From: Fimbriimonadia bacterium | GTDB lineage: Bacteria; Armatimonadota; Fimbriimonadia; Fimbriimonadales; JABRVX01 | Assembly (NCBI GenBank): GCA_039961735.1 | Contig: JABRVX010000005.1 | Span: forward strand, 20,166 to 84,165 | DNA: 64,000 nt | Reading direction: 5' to 3' | In this document: positions 1 through 9,392 of the stretch, piece by piece | Position numbering within the stretch: position 1 is the first letter of the stretch | How the letters are laid out: each line of letters begins with the position of its first letter | Notes under the pieces: model-generated | Told to the model about the DNA's origin: nothing | The model's input: the letters and a program-made list of their open reading frames with translations, nothing else | The model's database searches: none | Translations under genes and position numbers: made by a program

Positions 1-605
1 TGGAGGGACGCATCGTACTGCTTCGCTGCATGAGCGGTGGCCCCAATGTGGAACAGGATGTCCTCGGCGTGCTCGGGATATAGGGGCTGCATCTTGCGGT
101 AGTGTTCCAGGGCAGCAGGCCAGTCGGCCTTCAGCTTCAGGCAGTCGCCGATCAACAGGTCGGCCCTCGCCGCCTCCTTCGGATCGGTCACTCCCTTGCG
201 CCTCTCCAACATCTGCGAGATGTAGGCGTCGGAAGTGGCCGTGTCCCCCTTTGCGCGGTAGCGCACGGCAAGCTTGTTCAGCACCTCCGACCAGCGGAAC
301 TCGGGGGCGACGTCCGTCAGTGCCTCGAAGTTGCCGATGGCCTCGTCATTCCTCCCCAGGCACTCCAGCGCGATGCCGCTCCAGAAGAGGCACTTGTGCT
401 GGACGTCCGGCGATTGGTCGGAGTCCCGGATGTCGCGGTACTTAGCCAGCGCCTCTTCGTACTTGCCGTCGCGGATCATCTGGTAGGCGTCCTTCAGGTC
501 CTGTTCGGTGTCCGCACTGGACACCAGCGGTGTCGCAAGCACCATGGAGGCCGCCAGAAGTAGGCCCGCGAGTTGCGGCCCAACAAATCGTCTATGGTTT
601 CCCAT
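1..605 (-). CDS. Secreted TPR-repeat protein, C-terminus cut by window edge
   Basis: The minus strand is open from an ATG at 605 to the left edge, so only the first ~201 residues are visible. The N-terminus is a signal peptide: a short Arg-containing start, a hydrophobic stretch (GLLLAASMVLATP) and a likely cleavage site after VSSA. The rest is alpha-helical with tetratricopeptide-like units (for example the segments around DAYQMIRDGKYEEALAKY and ADWPAALEHYRKM), which suggests a periplasmic scaffold that binds other proteins. An AGGTGAAGG ribosome site lies just upstream of the ATG and a strong promoter lies further upstream. The partner is unknown. Confidence 0.75.
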   Translation of the reverse strand, partial: MGNHRRFVGPQLAGLLLAASMVLATPLVSSADTEQDLKDAYQMIRDGKYEEALAKYRDIRDSDQSPDVQHKCLFWSGIALECLGRNDEAIGNFEALTDVAPEFRWSEVLNKLAVRYRAKGDTATSDAYISQMLERRKGVTDPKEAARADLLIGDCLKLKADWPAALEHYRKMQPLYPEHAEDILFHIGATAHAAKQYDASL

Positions 606-675
606 GCCGACCTTCACCTTTTCTTCGCGTAGCTAAGCAAATGCCGGAAGTGTACACGCACTTATTTCCGCAAAG

Positions 676-704
676 AATATAACGGTGTTTCCCCACGTTG
701 TCAA
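676..704 (-). promoter_or_regulatory. Sigma-70-type promoter for the TPR gene
   Basis: On the minus strand there is a perfect -35 TTGACA (699-704) and a -10 TATATT (676-681) with a 17-base spacer. It points at the TPR gene starting at 605, giving a predicted untranslated leader of about 60 bases. It also lies between this gene and the plus-strand DUF6754-like gene. Confidence 0.75.
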
Positions 705-824
705 GACTCCGGAACAAGGAATCCTGAAAAAAGTGCGTGCTTGCCTCGTCCAATCCCGCCGGTGGCCCCCCCCGAGCAGGAGGCTCAGGGCACCCGTCGA
801 ATGGGACACCATCGGTGAGCCCGT

Positions 825-1613
825 TTGGACCACGCTAGCTGGACAATTCGTATCCTGTTCGCACTCTTCACCTTCGCGGTGTTGGGCCGGATCCTGGCCG
901 CCCGACGCGGCGCCCAGCTCTTCATCCGCCGAATCCGGGGCATAGACGCGTTGGAGGAGGCTGTCGGACGAGCCACCGAGATGGGCCGTTCCGTGATGTT
1001 CGTCCCCGGCATCGCGGACTTCAACAACATGGCCACTCCCGCGGGCCTACAGGTGATGCAGTACGTCGGGCGGCAGTGCGCTCGCTTCGGCGTGCGCATG
1101 ATCGTGCCCATCCTGTCGGCGGTCGTGCTGCCCGTCGCGCGGGACATGTATCAAGATGTGTGTCGGGCAGAAGACAGGCTGGACGTCTACGACCCGAACG
1201 ACGTTCGGTTCCTCTCGGACAGCCAGAGCGCGTTCGCAGCGGCTGCCGCCGGCATCATCGAGCGCGACCGCATCGCCGGAGTGTTCTACTTCGGCTCGTT
1301 CGGCTTTGAATCGCTGCTGCTCGCGGAGACCGGTCAGCGCGTCGGGGCGATCCAGGTTGCCGCCACCAACGACGCCTTTCAGATTCCCTTCTTCTTGTGC
1401 GCCTGCGACTACACCCTCATCGGCGAAGAACTGTTCGCCGCGAGCGCCTATCTGGGTCGCGAGCCGACGCAGCTCGGAAGCATCAGCGGTCAGGATATCG
1501 GCAAGCTGGCCGTTTGCCTGCTGATCGTGGTCGGCGCCGCAGCCGCGATGTTCGCCGTCCTTCGCGGGCAGTCGCCTGACTTCTCCTGGGTCCTCGGGTT
1601 GCTCGGCCAATGA
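825..1613 (+). CDS. DUF6754-like membrane protein
   Basis: A 262-residue protein with one N-terminal membrane segment (about residues 8-22), a soluble alpha/beta-looking middle and a C-terminal membrane segment (about 228-248). The segment with EAVGRATEMGRSVMFVPG and the later DYTLIGEELFAASAYLG resemble the uncharacterised DUF6754 family. I recognise this by pattern only. The start is TTG at 825; no ATG or GTG lies in frame upstream before a stop. Its stop overlaps the next gene by four bases (ATGA), so the two are probably translated together and may form a complex. The biochemical role is unknown. Confidence 0.65.
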   Translation: MDHASWTIRILFALFTFAVLGRILAARRGAQLFIRRIRGIDALEEAVGRATEMGRSVMFVPGIADFNNMATPAGLQVMQYVGRQCARFGVRMIVPILSAVVLPVARDMYQDVCRAEDRLDVYDPNDVRFLSDSQSAFAAAAAGIIERDRIAGVFYFGSFGFESLLLAETGQRVGAIQVAATNDAFQIPFFLCACDYTLIGEELFAASAYLGREPTQLGSISGQDIGKLAVCLLIVVGAAAAMFAVLRGQSPDFSWVLGLLGQ

Positions 1614-3325
1614 GTCGTTGGAAGAAGAGACTCATCGTCATCCTCACGTTCCTCTTCGGGCTGTACTACATCCTGGAATTCATGCTGCCCGCCGAGATCG
1701 GCGGCGCCTTCGATAAAAATGGCGTCGGCGCAGCGACCGCGGTGTACCGCGAGGGCGCCTGGACCGTCTACTACTCCGCCCTCTCCGGCCCGAAGAAAGC
1801 CGACGACACCCCCGACGAGAAGCTGATGCAGTACCGCATCACTCGATTCCCGTTGGACGATCCGACCAAACGCGAGGTGGTGCTGGCCCCTTCGCCCTTC
1901 CGCCGCGTGGATTACTTCGGCAGTAAGAGCCCCTCGATTCTCGAGGAAGACGGGCTGCTGCGCATGTGGTACATCGGGCTGGACTACAAGGAACGCAAGC
2001 CTGGCGTGCTGTACACGGAGAGCCGGGACGGCAAGGAGTGGTCTACCCCCGTTCGCGTGATCGAGGATCCCCTCGGTGCCGAGGCGCGTCTCAAAGCCCT
2101 TCAGAGACAGTCGGAACGTGACCGGGCTGCGCTGCTCGCACGCGACGGCCGCACCCGTGAGCAAGTCGCCGACGACCTGGCAAAGCTGAAATCCGCTCAT
2201 GAACAGAGGGTGGCAGAGCTCCGTCGTGAGACTCGCTGGGTCGCCAAGGGGATCAACGGCGTGTGTGTGCGTCGCGATGGCGACGTCTATCGAATGTGGT
2301 TCGTGGGTGTCGGTGCCGAGTACGACCGCATCGGCACCGCCACCAGCACGGATGGGCGCGAATGGACGCTGTCGGAGCAGCCGCTGCCTTGGCCGAATGA
2401 TTTCGTGAACATCGGCTCCGTATCGGCAGTGGCAGTGGACGGTGGCTGGCGACTGTTCATCGTGGGTGACGGCAAGCTGATGGTGCTGGAGCCAGGAGCC
2501 GGCAAGGGTGAGCATTTGGCGCTGCCGGCCACCCCATCGGATCGCCGGTACGCCTCGGCGGACGCGATCCGAGACGGGGGCGGCTACAGGCTGCTGGTCT
2601 CCTATCTGGGCGAGAAGAACCGTCAGTCGCTGGCCGTGTACGAGGGGGATGGCGGCTCTGCCTGGCGCGTGCTCGGTACGCCTGTGGGGCCGGGCAAGCA
2701 GGGCGCGGGCGTGATGCCGCTCAAGGTCGAGACGGTCGCCAAGTGGCTGCAGATCGTCTCAGCGTTCTCGGTGGGCATCGGGCTGATAGGGCTTCTGCGC
2801 ATCCACCTGGTTCGCTTGGGCCGAAAGCAGAAGGGCTGGTTCGATTCGGTCGCGTTCCTCGTTTCGATGGTGGCGATGTGCGTGGTAGTGATCATGTACA
2901 AGCGGCTGCCACCCGTGAACGGCACCGAGGTGGTGGACCCCGCTTACCGTGATGCGGTGGGGCAGTGGTACGACCTGCTGTGGGCGAAACTGACGGTGCC
3001 GTTGGGCTCCACGATGTTCTCGCTGCTGGCCGCGTTCTTGGTATCGGCGGCGTATCGTGCCTTCCGCATCCGCGGACGGGACGCCACGGTGCTGGCCATC
3101 TCGGCCACGGTCATCATGCTAGCGCAGGTGCCCATCGGCGACTTGCTGACGTCCTGGCTTCCGCCCGGGATCGAGGAGTCGTGGGGAATGGCGTCCATCC
3201 GGCAGTGGTATCTGGACTTGGCGAACTCGGCCGTGCAGCGCGGCATCTCGTTCGGGGTGTTCGTGGGGGCCATCGCCATGGCCCTTCGCATCTGGCTCTC
3301 CCTCGACCGCATGGGCCCGGAGTAG
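1610..3325 (+). CDS. Beta-propeller-like protein with C-terminal membrane helices
   Basis: A 571-residue protein coupled by a four-base overlap to the DUF6754-like gene. After an N-terminal anchor (about residues 6-23) comes an extracytoplasmic region with repeated motifs of the type found in five-bladed propeller glycosidase-like folds (LLRMWYIGLDY, GKEWSTPV, VYRMWFVGVGAEYDRIG, GREWTLS). A charged coiled-coil insert interrupts it at about residues 155-205. From about residue 380 there are several membrane helices. I see no clear catalytic residues, so it could be a sensor or binding module as easily as an enzyme. Confidence 0.6.
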   Translation: MSRWKKRLIVILTFLFGLYYILEFMLPAEIGGAFDKNGVGAATAVYREGAWTVYYSALSGPKKADDTPDEKLMQYRITRFPLDDPTKREVVLAPSPFRRVDYFGSKSPSILEEDGLLRMWYIGLDYKERKPGVLYTESRDGKEWSTPVRVIEDPLGAEARLKALQRQSERDRAALLARDGRTREQVADDLAKLKSAHEQRVAELRRETRWVAKGINGVCVRRDGDVYRMWFVGVGAEYDRIGTATSTDGREWTLSEQPLPWPNDFVNIGSVSAVAVDGGWRLFIVGDGKLMVLEPGAGKGEHLALPATPSDRRYASADAIRDGGGYRLLVSYLGEKNRQSLAVYEGDGGSAWRVLGTPVGPGKQGAGVMPLKVETVAKWLQIVSAFSVGIGLIGLLRIHLVRLGRKQKGWFDSVAFLVSMVAMCVVVIMYKRLPPVNGTEVVDPAYRDAVGQWYDLLWAKLTVPLGSTMFSLLAAFLVSAAYRAFRIRGRDATVLAISATVIMLAQVPIGDLLTSWLPPGIEESWGMASIRQWYLDLANSAVQRGISFGVFVGAIAMALRIWLSLDRMGPE

Positions 3326-3699
3326 GGAAGTCCGAGCTCGCTGGCTTGTGTTGATTCGCTATCTCTCTGCCCACCCTCGGGCGGAGAGATGCGCAGGCCC
3401 GACTTGTGCTCCCGAGGCGCGGTTAGCTTCCATCCGAGGGCGAATGGAGGCATCAGCCTCTCGACCGAGCCTCCACGCAAGCAGCGGAGGTATGGGACCT
3501 GACGCCAGCCCAACCCTCCCCCTGCCACTTCGCTCCAAAGGGAGTCGGTTCCCAATGCCTCATCCTCAGGTCAGGCTGGGGCGGGTAGCGGAACCGTAGG
3601 CCCGATACCGGTGTTAACCCCGGTATCCAGCCGAACGGTGGCGCGGGGGGCAATGCTCGGCTACCATAGAGGCTGGAACTGGATCTCAGAGGTGAACTC
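3326..3699. other. 374-base gap with an inverted repeat
   Basis: No convincing gene is seen here. The clearest structure is a perfect inverted repeat, GATACCGG (3604-3611) and CCGGTATC (3620-3627) with an eight-base loop, 73 bases before the next start. It has no T-run, so it looks more like an operator or leader hairpin than a standard terminator. The last ten bases before 3700 hold the AGAGGTGA ribosome site of the next gene. Confidence 0.4.
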
Positions 3700-5073
3700 G
3701 TGAAGGCGTTCGGATTCTTGTTTGCTGTGGCGACGGCCTTATCGGCGGCCGCTCAAACTCAGATCGGTGGGCAGATTCGAGACGACGTGCCGAGGCTGGC
3801 CATCCCGAAGTGGGAGCATACGTCGCTCGGGCGTGCCGGCGAGTGCTACGTCGCGACGGACGACCAGGGCCACGTGTACGTTACCGGCCACATTCTGAAC
3901 GGGCAGAGCGGTGTCGGGGTGTTCTACGCATCGTCGGATTGAGGAAAGACGTTTCCGGTAAGCCGTTCCTTCACGAGCGCGTGCTGTGACTTTCAGGTAG
4001 AGGTCGGCCCGGACGGAAGAGTGTACGTAGTGTACATGACCTCGGCGATTGACGGGCTGGTGTGCGCCGTGTCGAACAACTACGGGTCGAGCTTCTATCA
4101 GGTGAAGAAGGTGCTGACCGGTCCGTACGACAGGGAGTGGTTCGGATTCCGAGGGAACAACATAGACATCGTGTACTCGGACGGCTACATCGGTGGGCCG
4201 GTATCGAAGGGTGTCATCTTCTCGACGAGCTCGGATAACGGTGCCAACTTCAGCGGATATGTGCGTGTGGACGACGAGTCGGTGGGAAGCGAGGCGGTAG
4301 ACCCTTCGATCGCATGCAATGAGAATATAACTGCCGCCGGTTGGAACACCTCTACCGACCGGAACACGGTGCGTCAGTTCAAGGTGGCTCGTTCGGCGGA
4401 CGGTGGGCAGACGTTCACCAATCACACCGTTTTGGCAACCTACGACTCCGCTATTGGAGACACGCAGGAGCGGTGGCTGGCACAGATACCTATGGTGAGC
4501 GCACCCAACGATACATTCATCGCGGTGTATCAGAACTATGCCACCGTTATGGTGGATGGGCAGTCACGAAAGGCGTTGCTGCTGTACTACCGACGCAGTC
4601 GGGACGGGGGGATCACTTGGGAGCCTGCACGAACGGTGGCTCCGCTGAGCGATATCGAGGCGGCCATTCGGCAGTACGAAGCCACGCGTTGGACTAACAA
4701 CTCCACCATCTTTCCCTACTACATCCAGCACCAGCCGTGGGCATGTGTTGACCCACACGGCAATGTGCACGTCGTATGGTTCGACAATCGCTACGGCCAG
4801 AACCCCGGCGTGTTGAATAGCAGATGGTCCGTGTATCATACACAGGCGCGTTATGATTCGGACCAGTGGGAGATTCCAGACGCCGTAACCCCAGAACCGT
4901 TCCTATGTGTCCGACCGAACCTCGACTTCATCGGGGTGGCGGCAGACAGCAAATACGTCTACTGCGCGTGGATTCGCCGGATCAACCAGACCAGCACGCA
5001 GTGGTCGTTCTACGGCGACATGTTCCTCAGTCGACGTGCCCAAAGTGCGGCAAGAGAAGTACCGGCCCCATGA
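3700..5073 (+). pseudogene. Sialidase/BNR-repeat protein interrupted by one in-frame TGA
   Basis: The frame starting at GTG 3700 (signal peptide KAFGFLFAVATALSAAAQ, good ribosome site) reads 80 residues to a TGA at 3940-3942. It then continues open in the same frame to 5073, 457 codons in all. The protein is a BNR/Asp-box beta-propeller of the sialidase type, with Asp boxes SSDNGANF, SADGGQTF and SRDGGITW. The TGA falls exactly inside another Asp box, reading SSD-stop-GKTF, at a variable position usually Gly or Asn. GGA to TGA is a single base change. The 3' end overlaps the convergent DUF5658-like gene by 47 bases. It may be a nonsense mutation, a sequencing error or read-through. Confidence 0.8.
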
Positions 5074-5476
5074 TCAGTGGCCCGGTGGTAGTGATCTCTT
5101 CGGCGTTGGGAAGCGGCATCTCGATCCAGTGATACTGCGGGCGATGGTAGTCCGCGACGATGGTCGGGACGTTCACCTTCACGAACATCACTGCGTACAA
5201 CCCGACGTACCCTGCGATGGCTAGCCGCGAGACCCGCCGAACGAAGTTCGGCCGGTGATTGCGCGCCCACTCGAGGATGATGATGGGCATAGCCGTAAAT
5301 ACGAGCTTTGCGAGAACGAAGAACTCCACACCATGACCGAGGTAGTAGCGCATGAGGGGATTGCCCTCGTAGGCGTGTTGTCCACCGACCAGCATGAGGG
5401 TGACAACGAGGTCCAACAGCGCGATGAAGGCGATCGCGTAACTCTCGATGCTGATTCTGCGGATAGCCTGAACCAT
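5027..5476 (-). CDS. DUF5658-like small membrane protein
   Basis: A 149-residue protein with about four hydrophobic helices and the loop GNPLMRYYLGHG, a pattern I associate with the DUF5658 family of uncharacterised membrane proteins. The start ATG at 5476 has a strong GAGGAGG ribosome site. It is convergent with the sialidase-like gene and overlaps its last 47 bases. Function is unknown. The helices and the soluble tail (about residues 115-149) suggest a small integral membrane protein. Confidence 0.6.
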   Translation of the reverse strand: MVQAIRRISIESYAIAFIALLDLVVTLMLVGGQHAYEGNPLMRYYLGHGVEFFVLAKLVFTAMPIIILEWARNHRPNFVRRVSRLAIAGYVGLYAVMFVKVNVPTIVADYHRPQYHWIEMPLPNAEEITTTGPLIMGPVLLLPHFGHVD

Positions 5477-5673
5477 TCCAGCCTCCTCTCACCAATGGCA
5501 CAGTCCCTCGCTGGGCGTGTTCCACATCGAGGCGCGACGGGGCCCGGTGAGAACCTACAGGGCGTCGCTTTCCGGCGGAGATGCCGGGGTGGGGCGCAAG
5601 GAAGTTATCGGCGATCTTTGCAGGGTGCTTGAGGGGGAGGTGCTCCGCGAGTGACATCGAATCAGCGCAAGGA

Positions 5674-7593
5674 ATGAACCTGAGCCTCTTCACCGCAATA
5701 CTTATGGCTGCTAACGAAGCCCCTGCCGACATCGCCGTCTGCTCACCCGACGAGTCGCTGCGCATCGAGCTGGGCCTCGGGCCACCATTCGCTTACTCGG
5801 TTTACCTGGAAGGACGTCCGGTCGTGCTCGAATCGCCCATCCGGATGGAATTCGAGGGCGCTCTCACACTAGGAGCAGAACCGGTGCTCACAGCCGTTAC
5901 GCGTTCACGCATCTCGCGTGAGTGGGAGACCGTGTGCGGCAAGAGCAAGCGGGTGCGCGACGAGTGCAACGAGATGCGGGCGTCCTTCCGCGAAGCCTCG
6001 GGTCTGACGTTCGACGTGGTGGTACGCGCGTACGATGACGGGGTGGCGTTCCGCGTGTTTCTGCCGCGGCAGCAGGGGATGGAGCGCTTTACGCTGCTAC
6101 GCGAGGACACCGAGTTTCGCTTTGACGGCAACCCGACCGTGTGGGCTGCGCATCACGGTTCCTACGTATCGCACCAGGAGTCGGAGTATGCGAAGGGCTC
6201 GATGCGCGACCTGAAGTCCACCGACATCATTGGGATGCCGCTGCTCGTGAGGACCGAGCGGGCGTATGTAGCCATTACCGAGGCGGAGCTGACCGATTGG
6301 GCGGGCATGTATGTTTGCGGTTCGTCATCCGATGACCGTGCCGAAGTGTCGGCAGTGCGAACGATCCTGTCACCCCTGCCATCGGGCGAAGGGCTCGTGG
6401 TAGCGCGAACACCGCACTACTCACCGTGGCGCGTGCTGATGATAGGGCGCAACCCCGGCGTGCTGATAGAGTCGAACATCATCCTGAATCTCAGCAGGCC
6501 GTGCGCCATCGAGGACACGTCATGGATTCGCCCGGGCATGTCGGCATGGGACCACTGGTGGACCGGCGACGCCAAGATGGACATGGAGACGAACAAGCTG
6601 TACATAGATTTTGCAGCCGAGATGGGGTGGCCTTATCAGTTAGTGGACTGGCAGTGGTATGGAGAGCCGGACAAGCCCGATTCGGACGTGACAAGGGTGA
6701 TCCCGCAGATTGATATGGCAGAACTCACTCGGTACGCTAAGGAGAAGGGTGTGCGATTGTGGCTGTGGACGTGGTGGTCCGATCTCGACCGTAAGTTGGA
6801 CGAAGCCTTCGCGTTGTACGAAAAGTGGGGGATTGCGGGGGTAAAGATCGACTTCATGCAGCGAGACGATCAGGAGATGGTGAACTGGTACGAGAAGGTG
6901 GTTCGGAAAGCAGCGAAACACAGACTCATGATAGATTTCCACGGCGCATACAAGCCGACGGGGCTACGTCGGACGTATCCCAACTTGATGACTCGCGAAG
7001 GGGTGTTGGGCAATGAGTATAACAAGTTCTCCACCCGGTGCACGCCCGAGCACAAAGTGACACTTCCGTTCACACGTATGCTATGCGGACCGATGGACTA
7101 CACCCCCGGCGGTTTTCTGAATCGTACACCGGAGCAGTTTCGGATGGGCAGCCCCACGCAGGTGATAGGTACCAGGGCGAACGAACTGGCGCTGTTCGTA
7201 GTGTACGAGAGCCCATACATGTGCGCGTGCGACCATCCGTCGCACTATCGTGGGCAGCCGGGCCTCGAGTTTCTGCGTTCGATGCCTACGACATGGGACG
7301 AGACACGATATCTGTCGGGACAGGTGGGCGAGTACATCGTTCTGGCTCGCCGGTCGGGTGATGAGTGGTACATCGGCGCGATGACCGATTCGAAGGCGCG
7401 GGACCTGGATGTGCCGCTCCGCGTACTGGGGAAGGGGCGCTACAGCGCCCACATCTATCGCGACGCGCCCGATGCCGACAAGCATCCCGAGAGGCTGGTG
7501 GTCGAAGAGCGTTCGGTGACATCGAGCGATGCTATCAAGCTGACGCTCGCCCCGTGCGGGGGTGCCGCGGTTCGGCTCGCACGCGTGCCATGA
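5674..7593 (+). CDS. Glycoside hydrolase family 97, probably retaining type
   Basis: Predicted 639-residue exported enzyme that removes terminal alpha-linked sugars. It has the GH97 layout: N-terminal beta-sandwich (about residues 20-255), central TIM barrel (about 280-520) and C-terminal beta domain. The barrel carries VKIDF with Asp393 and MTREGVLGNE with Glu442 and Glu448. In GH97 the retaining alpha-galactosidase branch has an Asp nucleophile at the VKIDF position, while the inverting SusB branch lacks it, so retention is inferred. I chose ATG 5674 (AAGGA just upstream, signal-like MNLSLFTAILMAANEAPA) over an upstream start at 5581 that would bury the signal peptide. Confidence 0.85.
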   Translation: MNLSLFTAILMAANEAPADIAVCSPDESLRIELGLGPPFAYSVYLEGRPVVLESPIRMEFEGALTLGAEPVLTAVTRSRISREWETVCGKSKRVRDECNEMRASFREASGLTFDVVVRAYDDGVAFRVFLPRQQGMERFTLLREDTEFRFDGNPTVWAAHHGSYVSHQESEYAKGSMRDLKSTDIIGMPLLVRTERAYVAITEAELTDWAGMYVCGSSSDDRAEVSAVRTILSPLPSGEGLVVARTPHYSPWRVLMIGRNPGVLIESNIILNLSRPCAIEDTSWIRPGMSAWDHWWTGDAKMDMETNKLYIDFAAEMGWPYQLVDWQWYGEPDKPDSDVTRVIPQIDMAELTRYAKEKGVRLWLWTWWSDLDRKLDEAFALYEKWGIAGVKIDFMQRDDQEMVNWYEKVVRKAAKHRLMIDFHGAYKPTGLRRTYPNLMTREGVLGNEYNKFSTRCTPEHKVTLPFTRMLCGPMDYTPGGFLNRTPEQFRMGSPTQVIGTRANELALFVVYESPYMCACDHPSHYRGQPGLEFLRSMPTTWDETRYLSGQVGEYIVLARRSGDEWYIGAMTDSKARDLDVPLRVLGKGRYSAHIYRDAPDADKHPERLVVEERSVTSSDAIKLTLAPCGGAAVRLARVP

Positions 7594-7669
7594 CGTAGCA
7601 TCACGAGGGCAGCCGACCGACGATCACCCATCGCGGTGGAGGCAGGCTGTCGGTTTGGGATGGCTAGGG

Positions 7670-8095
7670 TCACTGCCATCCCTGCCACCGATAGCACTTG
7701 AGGCACAGCCAGGCCGTGCCGCCACCCACCAGAGCCGGAAACGCCTCTCGATAGATCCTAGGGGCGATCGCCCCCGTCCAGCCCATGGGGGCACCTGCGA
7801 GACTCGAGAACACTGTCATCAGTAGCCATCCTAGGATGGCGGCGAGCACGATTGCCGCGAGGGGACGCCGGCGTAGCACATAGCTGACAGGCCCGAAGAC
7901 TACGAGCGCGGCTGCTCCTAGAATCGTAGGACCCAGCAGGTCGACGTGCGCGTAGCTACGGACAACGACGCCAAGCGACATGAACACGAGCCCCGCGACG
8001 AATCCTGCCCCGAACCAGACCGCAAGAGCGATGCCGACGCTCTGCACCCTCCTTACCCACACGCAGGCGCGCGCGGCGGTGGTATCTGTGTTCAC
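7670..8095 (-). CDS. Four-helix membrane protein with C-terminal CxxC
   Basis: A 141-residue protein with about four membrane helices (near residues 17-42, 52-73, 78-97 and 113-132). Near its C-terminus is CLKC, a CxxC pair. Its start overlaps the stop of the upstream small gene by four bases, so it is the last gene of a three-gene operon led by a double thioredoxin-like protein. I do not recognise a named family. Being next to a CxxC redox protein, it could be an electron-carrying or anchoring partner; this is inference. Confidence 0.6.
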   Translation of the reverse strand: MNTDTTAARACVWVRRVQSVGIALAVWFGAGFVAGLVFMSLGVVVRSYAHVDLLGPTILGAAALVVFGPVSYVLRRRPLAAIVLAAILGWLLMTVFSSLAGAPMGWTGAIAPRIYREAFPALVGGGTAWLCLKCYRWQGWQ

Positions 8096-8430
8096 TCTCC
8101 ACCTCCGAGATAGAACAGCTCGCGGGTGGCGAAGATCGTCTGGTCCGGGGCGCCAGGCTCGAAGGGTATACCGGTGCCGGCCGCGATCGAACCGTCGGTG
8201 CGTACGCGGACAACTAAACCGACGTAATACGGGAAGTCGTCAGGTAGACCTCTTATGTTGACACGCTGGCCGTGCCAAGGGCACACGACTAGCGCCAAGC
8301 GCGGCCATCTACGCAAGACGACAGGCCACCCGTCCCCGTGCATGGGTGGCTCGTGGCGAGCATAGTAGTAGCTCACCGGATAGTCCACCCATCGCTGGTC
8401 CTCCCGCTGGCCCGCCGTGGGGATCACCAC
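8092..8430 (-). CDS. Small uncharacterised protein of redox operon
   Basis: A 112-residue protein of no family I recognise, with one Cys in VVCPWHGQ and a compact beta-rich second half (VGLVVRVRTDGSIAAGTGIPF). It overlaps the 3' end of the double-CxxC gene by seven bases and the start of the four-helix gene by four bases. That tight packing is the main evidence that it is a real gene. It has no clear signal peptide or membrane segment. Confidence 0.5.
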   Translation of the reverse strand: MVIPTAGQREDQRWVDYPVSYYYARHEPPMHGDGWPVVLRRWPRLALVVCPWHGQRVNIRGLPDDFPYYVGLVVRVRTDGSIAAGTGIPFEPGAPDQTIFATRELFYLGGGE

Positions 8431-9365
8431 GGGTTAGCGTGACAGACCGCGAGGGCTATGCAAGCCAGGCTAATCCAGAGACGTATCCCGATCACTTCTC
8501 TCCTCCTATGTCGAGATGGTTCATAAGTTCGTTCACAAATACATACATCCACATCGTCCTCGCCAGTAGGCCAGAACGGAGGGGTCCAAACGACCTTCCC
8601 GTTGGAGTCGGTCACAAGCGTGATTGGCGCCGTATGAATGGATCTGGTGCAGCGATACTCGGAACGAGGGGTCTTTGCCGGGAATGGCCACAACCCACTG
8701 ATATCCCGGCTATCATCCGCTGGGCGAACGAAGATCACAGGGGTCTCGACGACGCCGGACAGGTGATCAAAGGCGGCCTCGCACGGCGGGCACCCTGGGG
8801 CCCCCAGAACCATTACAGTGGAGCCAGCGGTGACTGGCTGTCCGCGGATGACGAGAAACGAAGTTGAAGGCTTCCCCACGAAAGCTTGTGCTTCGCGCCG
8901 CGCTCGGGCGACGGCATCAGGGTCGGTCGGCCGCCCGGCCGCCGCCACGGGTTCACGAGTCAGCACCGCGCCCACCCACTGCAGCGTGGTGCCGTTCGAA
9001 GCAACGACCACGAGCATCGGCAGCGTAACGCGCTCATCCTCCCTCACGACTCGCTGCCTTGTAAGCCGCCGATAGCTAGCCCGATCGGCGGAGTTCGACC
9101 AGTCGAGGACTTCAATCGCAGGAGTACGCCTTGTCGCCGCTTCGAGTTCCGCACACTCCGGGCAGGTGGGGTGAGTAAGGAAGACCCAACGGAGTGAAGA
9201 AGCAATGCTCGGGACCCGCTGCGCCTCCAACTGCTTGCTCGCGATGCCGGCGGCCAGGGCCACCACAAGGACGGCAAGCGGCATCCACACGACAAACACG
9301 GTCAACCGACGCCAGTCGTGACGTAAGCACCGTGGGGCCAAAGGCGGAACATCGTGGTGCAACAT
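8424..9365 (-). CDS. Membrane-anchored protein with two thioredoxin-like CxxC domains
   Basis: A 313-residue protein with an N-terminal membrane helix (about 21-42) and a hydrophobic C-terminus (about 292-309). Between them are two thioredoxin-like units. The first has CPEC at 68-71 and a TLP cis-proline motif near 115. The second has CPPC at 192-195 and a TAP motif near 247. Thioredoxin-fold proteins with this pairing make, break or shuffle disulfides, so a periplasmic thiol-disulfide role is likely. It heads a three-gene overlapping operon. Extra Cys residues (CIC near 275) are unusual. The tandem arrangement does not match DsbA, ResA or CcmG, which have one domain. Confidence 0.7.
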   Translation of the reverse strand: MLHHDVPPLAPRCLRHDWRRLTVFVVWMPLAVLVVALAAGIASKQLEAQRVPSIASSLRWVFLTHPTCPECAELEAATRRTPAIEVLDWSNSADRASYRRLTRQRVVREDERVTLPMLVVVASNGTTLQWVGAVLTREPVAAAGRPTDPDAVARARREAQAFVGKPSTSFLVIRGQPVTAGSTVMVLGAPGCPPCEAAFDHLSGVVETPVIFVRPADDSRDISGLWPFPAKTPRSEYRCTRSIHTAPITLVTDSNGKVVWTPPFWPTGEDDVDVCICERTYEPSRHRRREVIGIRLWISLACIALAVCHANPW

Positions 9366-9392
9366 CCCGGCAACCTCGACAGTACCGGGGTC

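Noticed and set aside
1490..2515. 341-codon antisense open frame over the propeller-membrane gene
   Set aside because: Composition is shadow-like and it opposes a well-supported, coupled gene pair.
3940..3942. Selenocysteine codon
   Set aside because: The TGA sits at a variable, non-catalytic position of an Asp box, and no hairpin like a SECIS element was recognised just after it; a point change is simpler.
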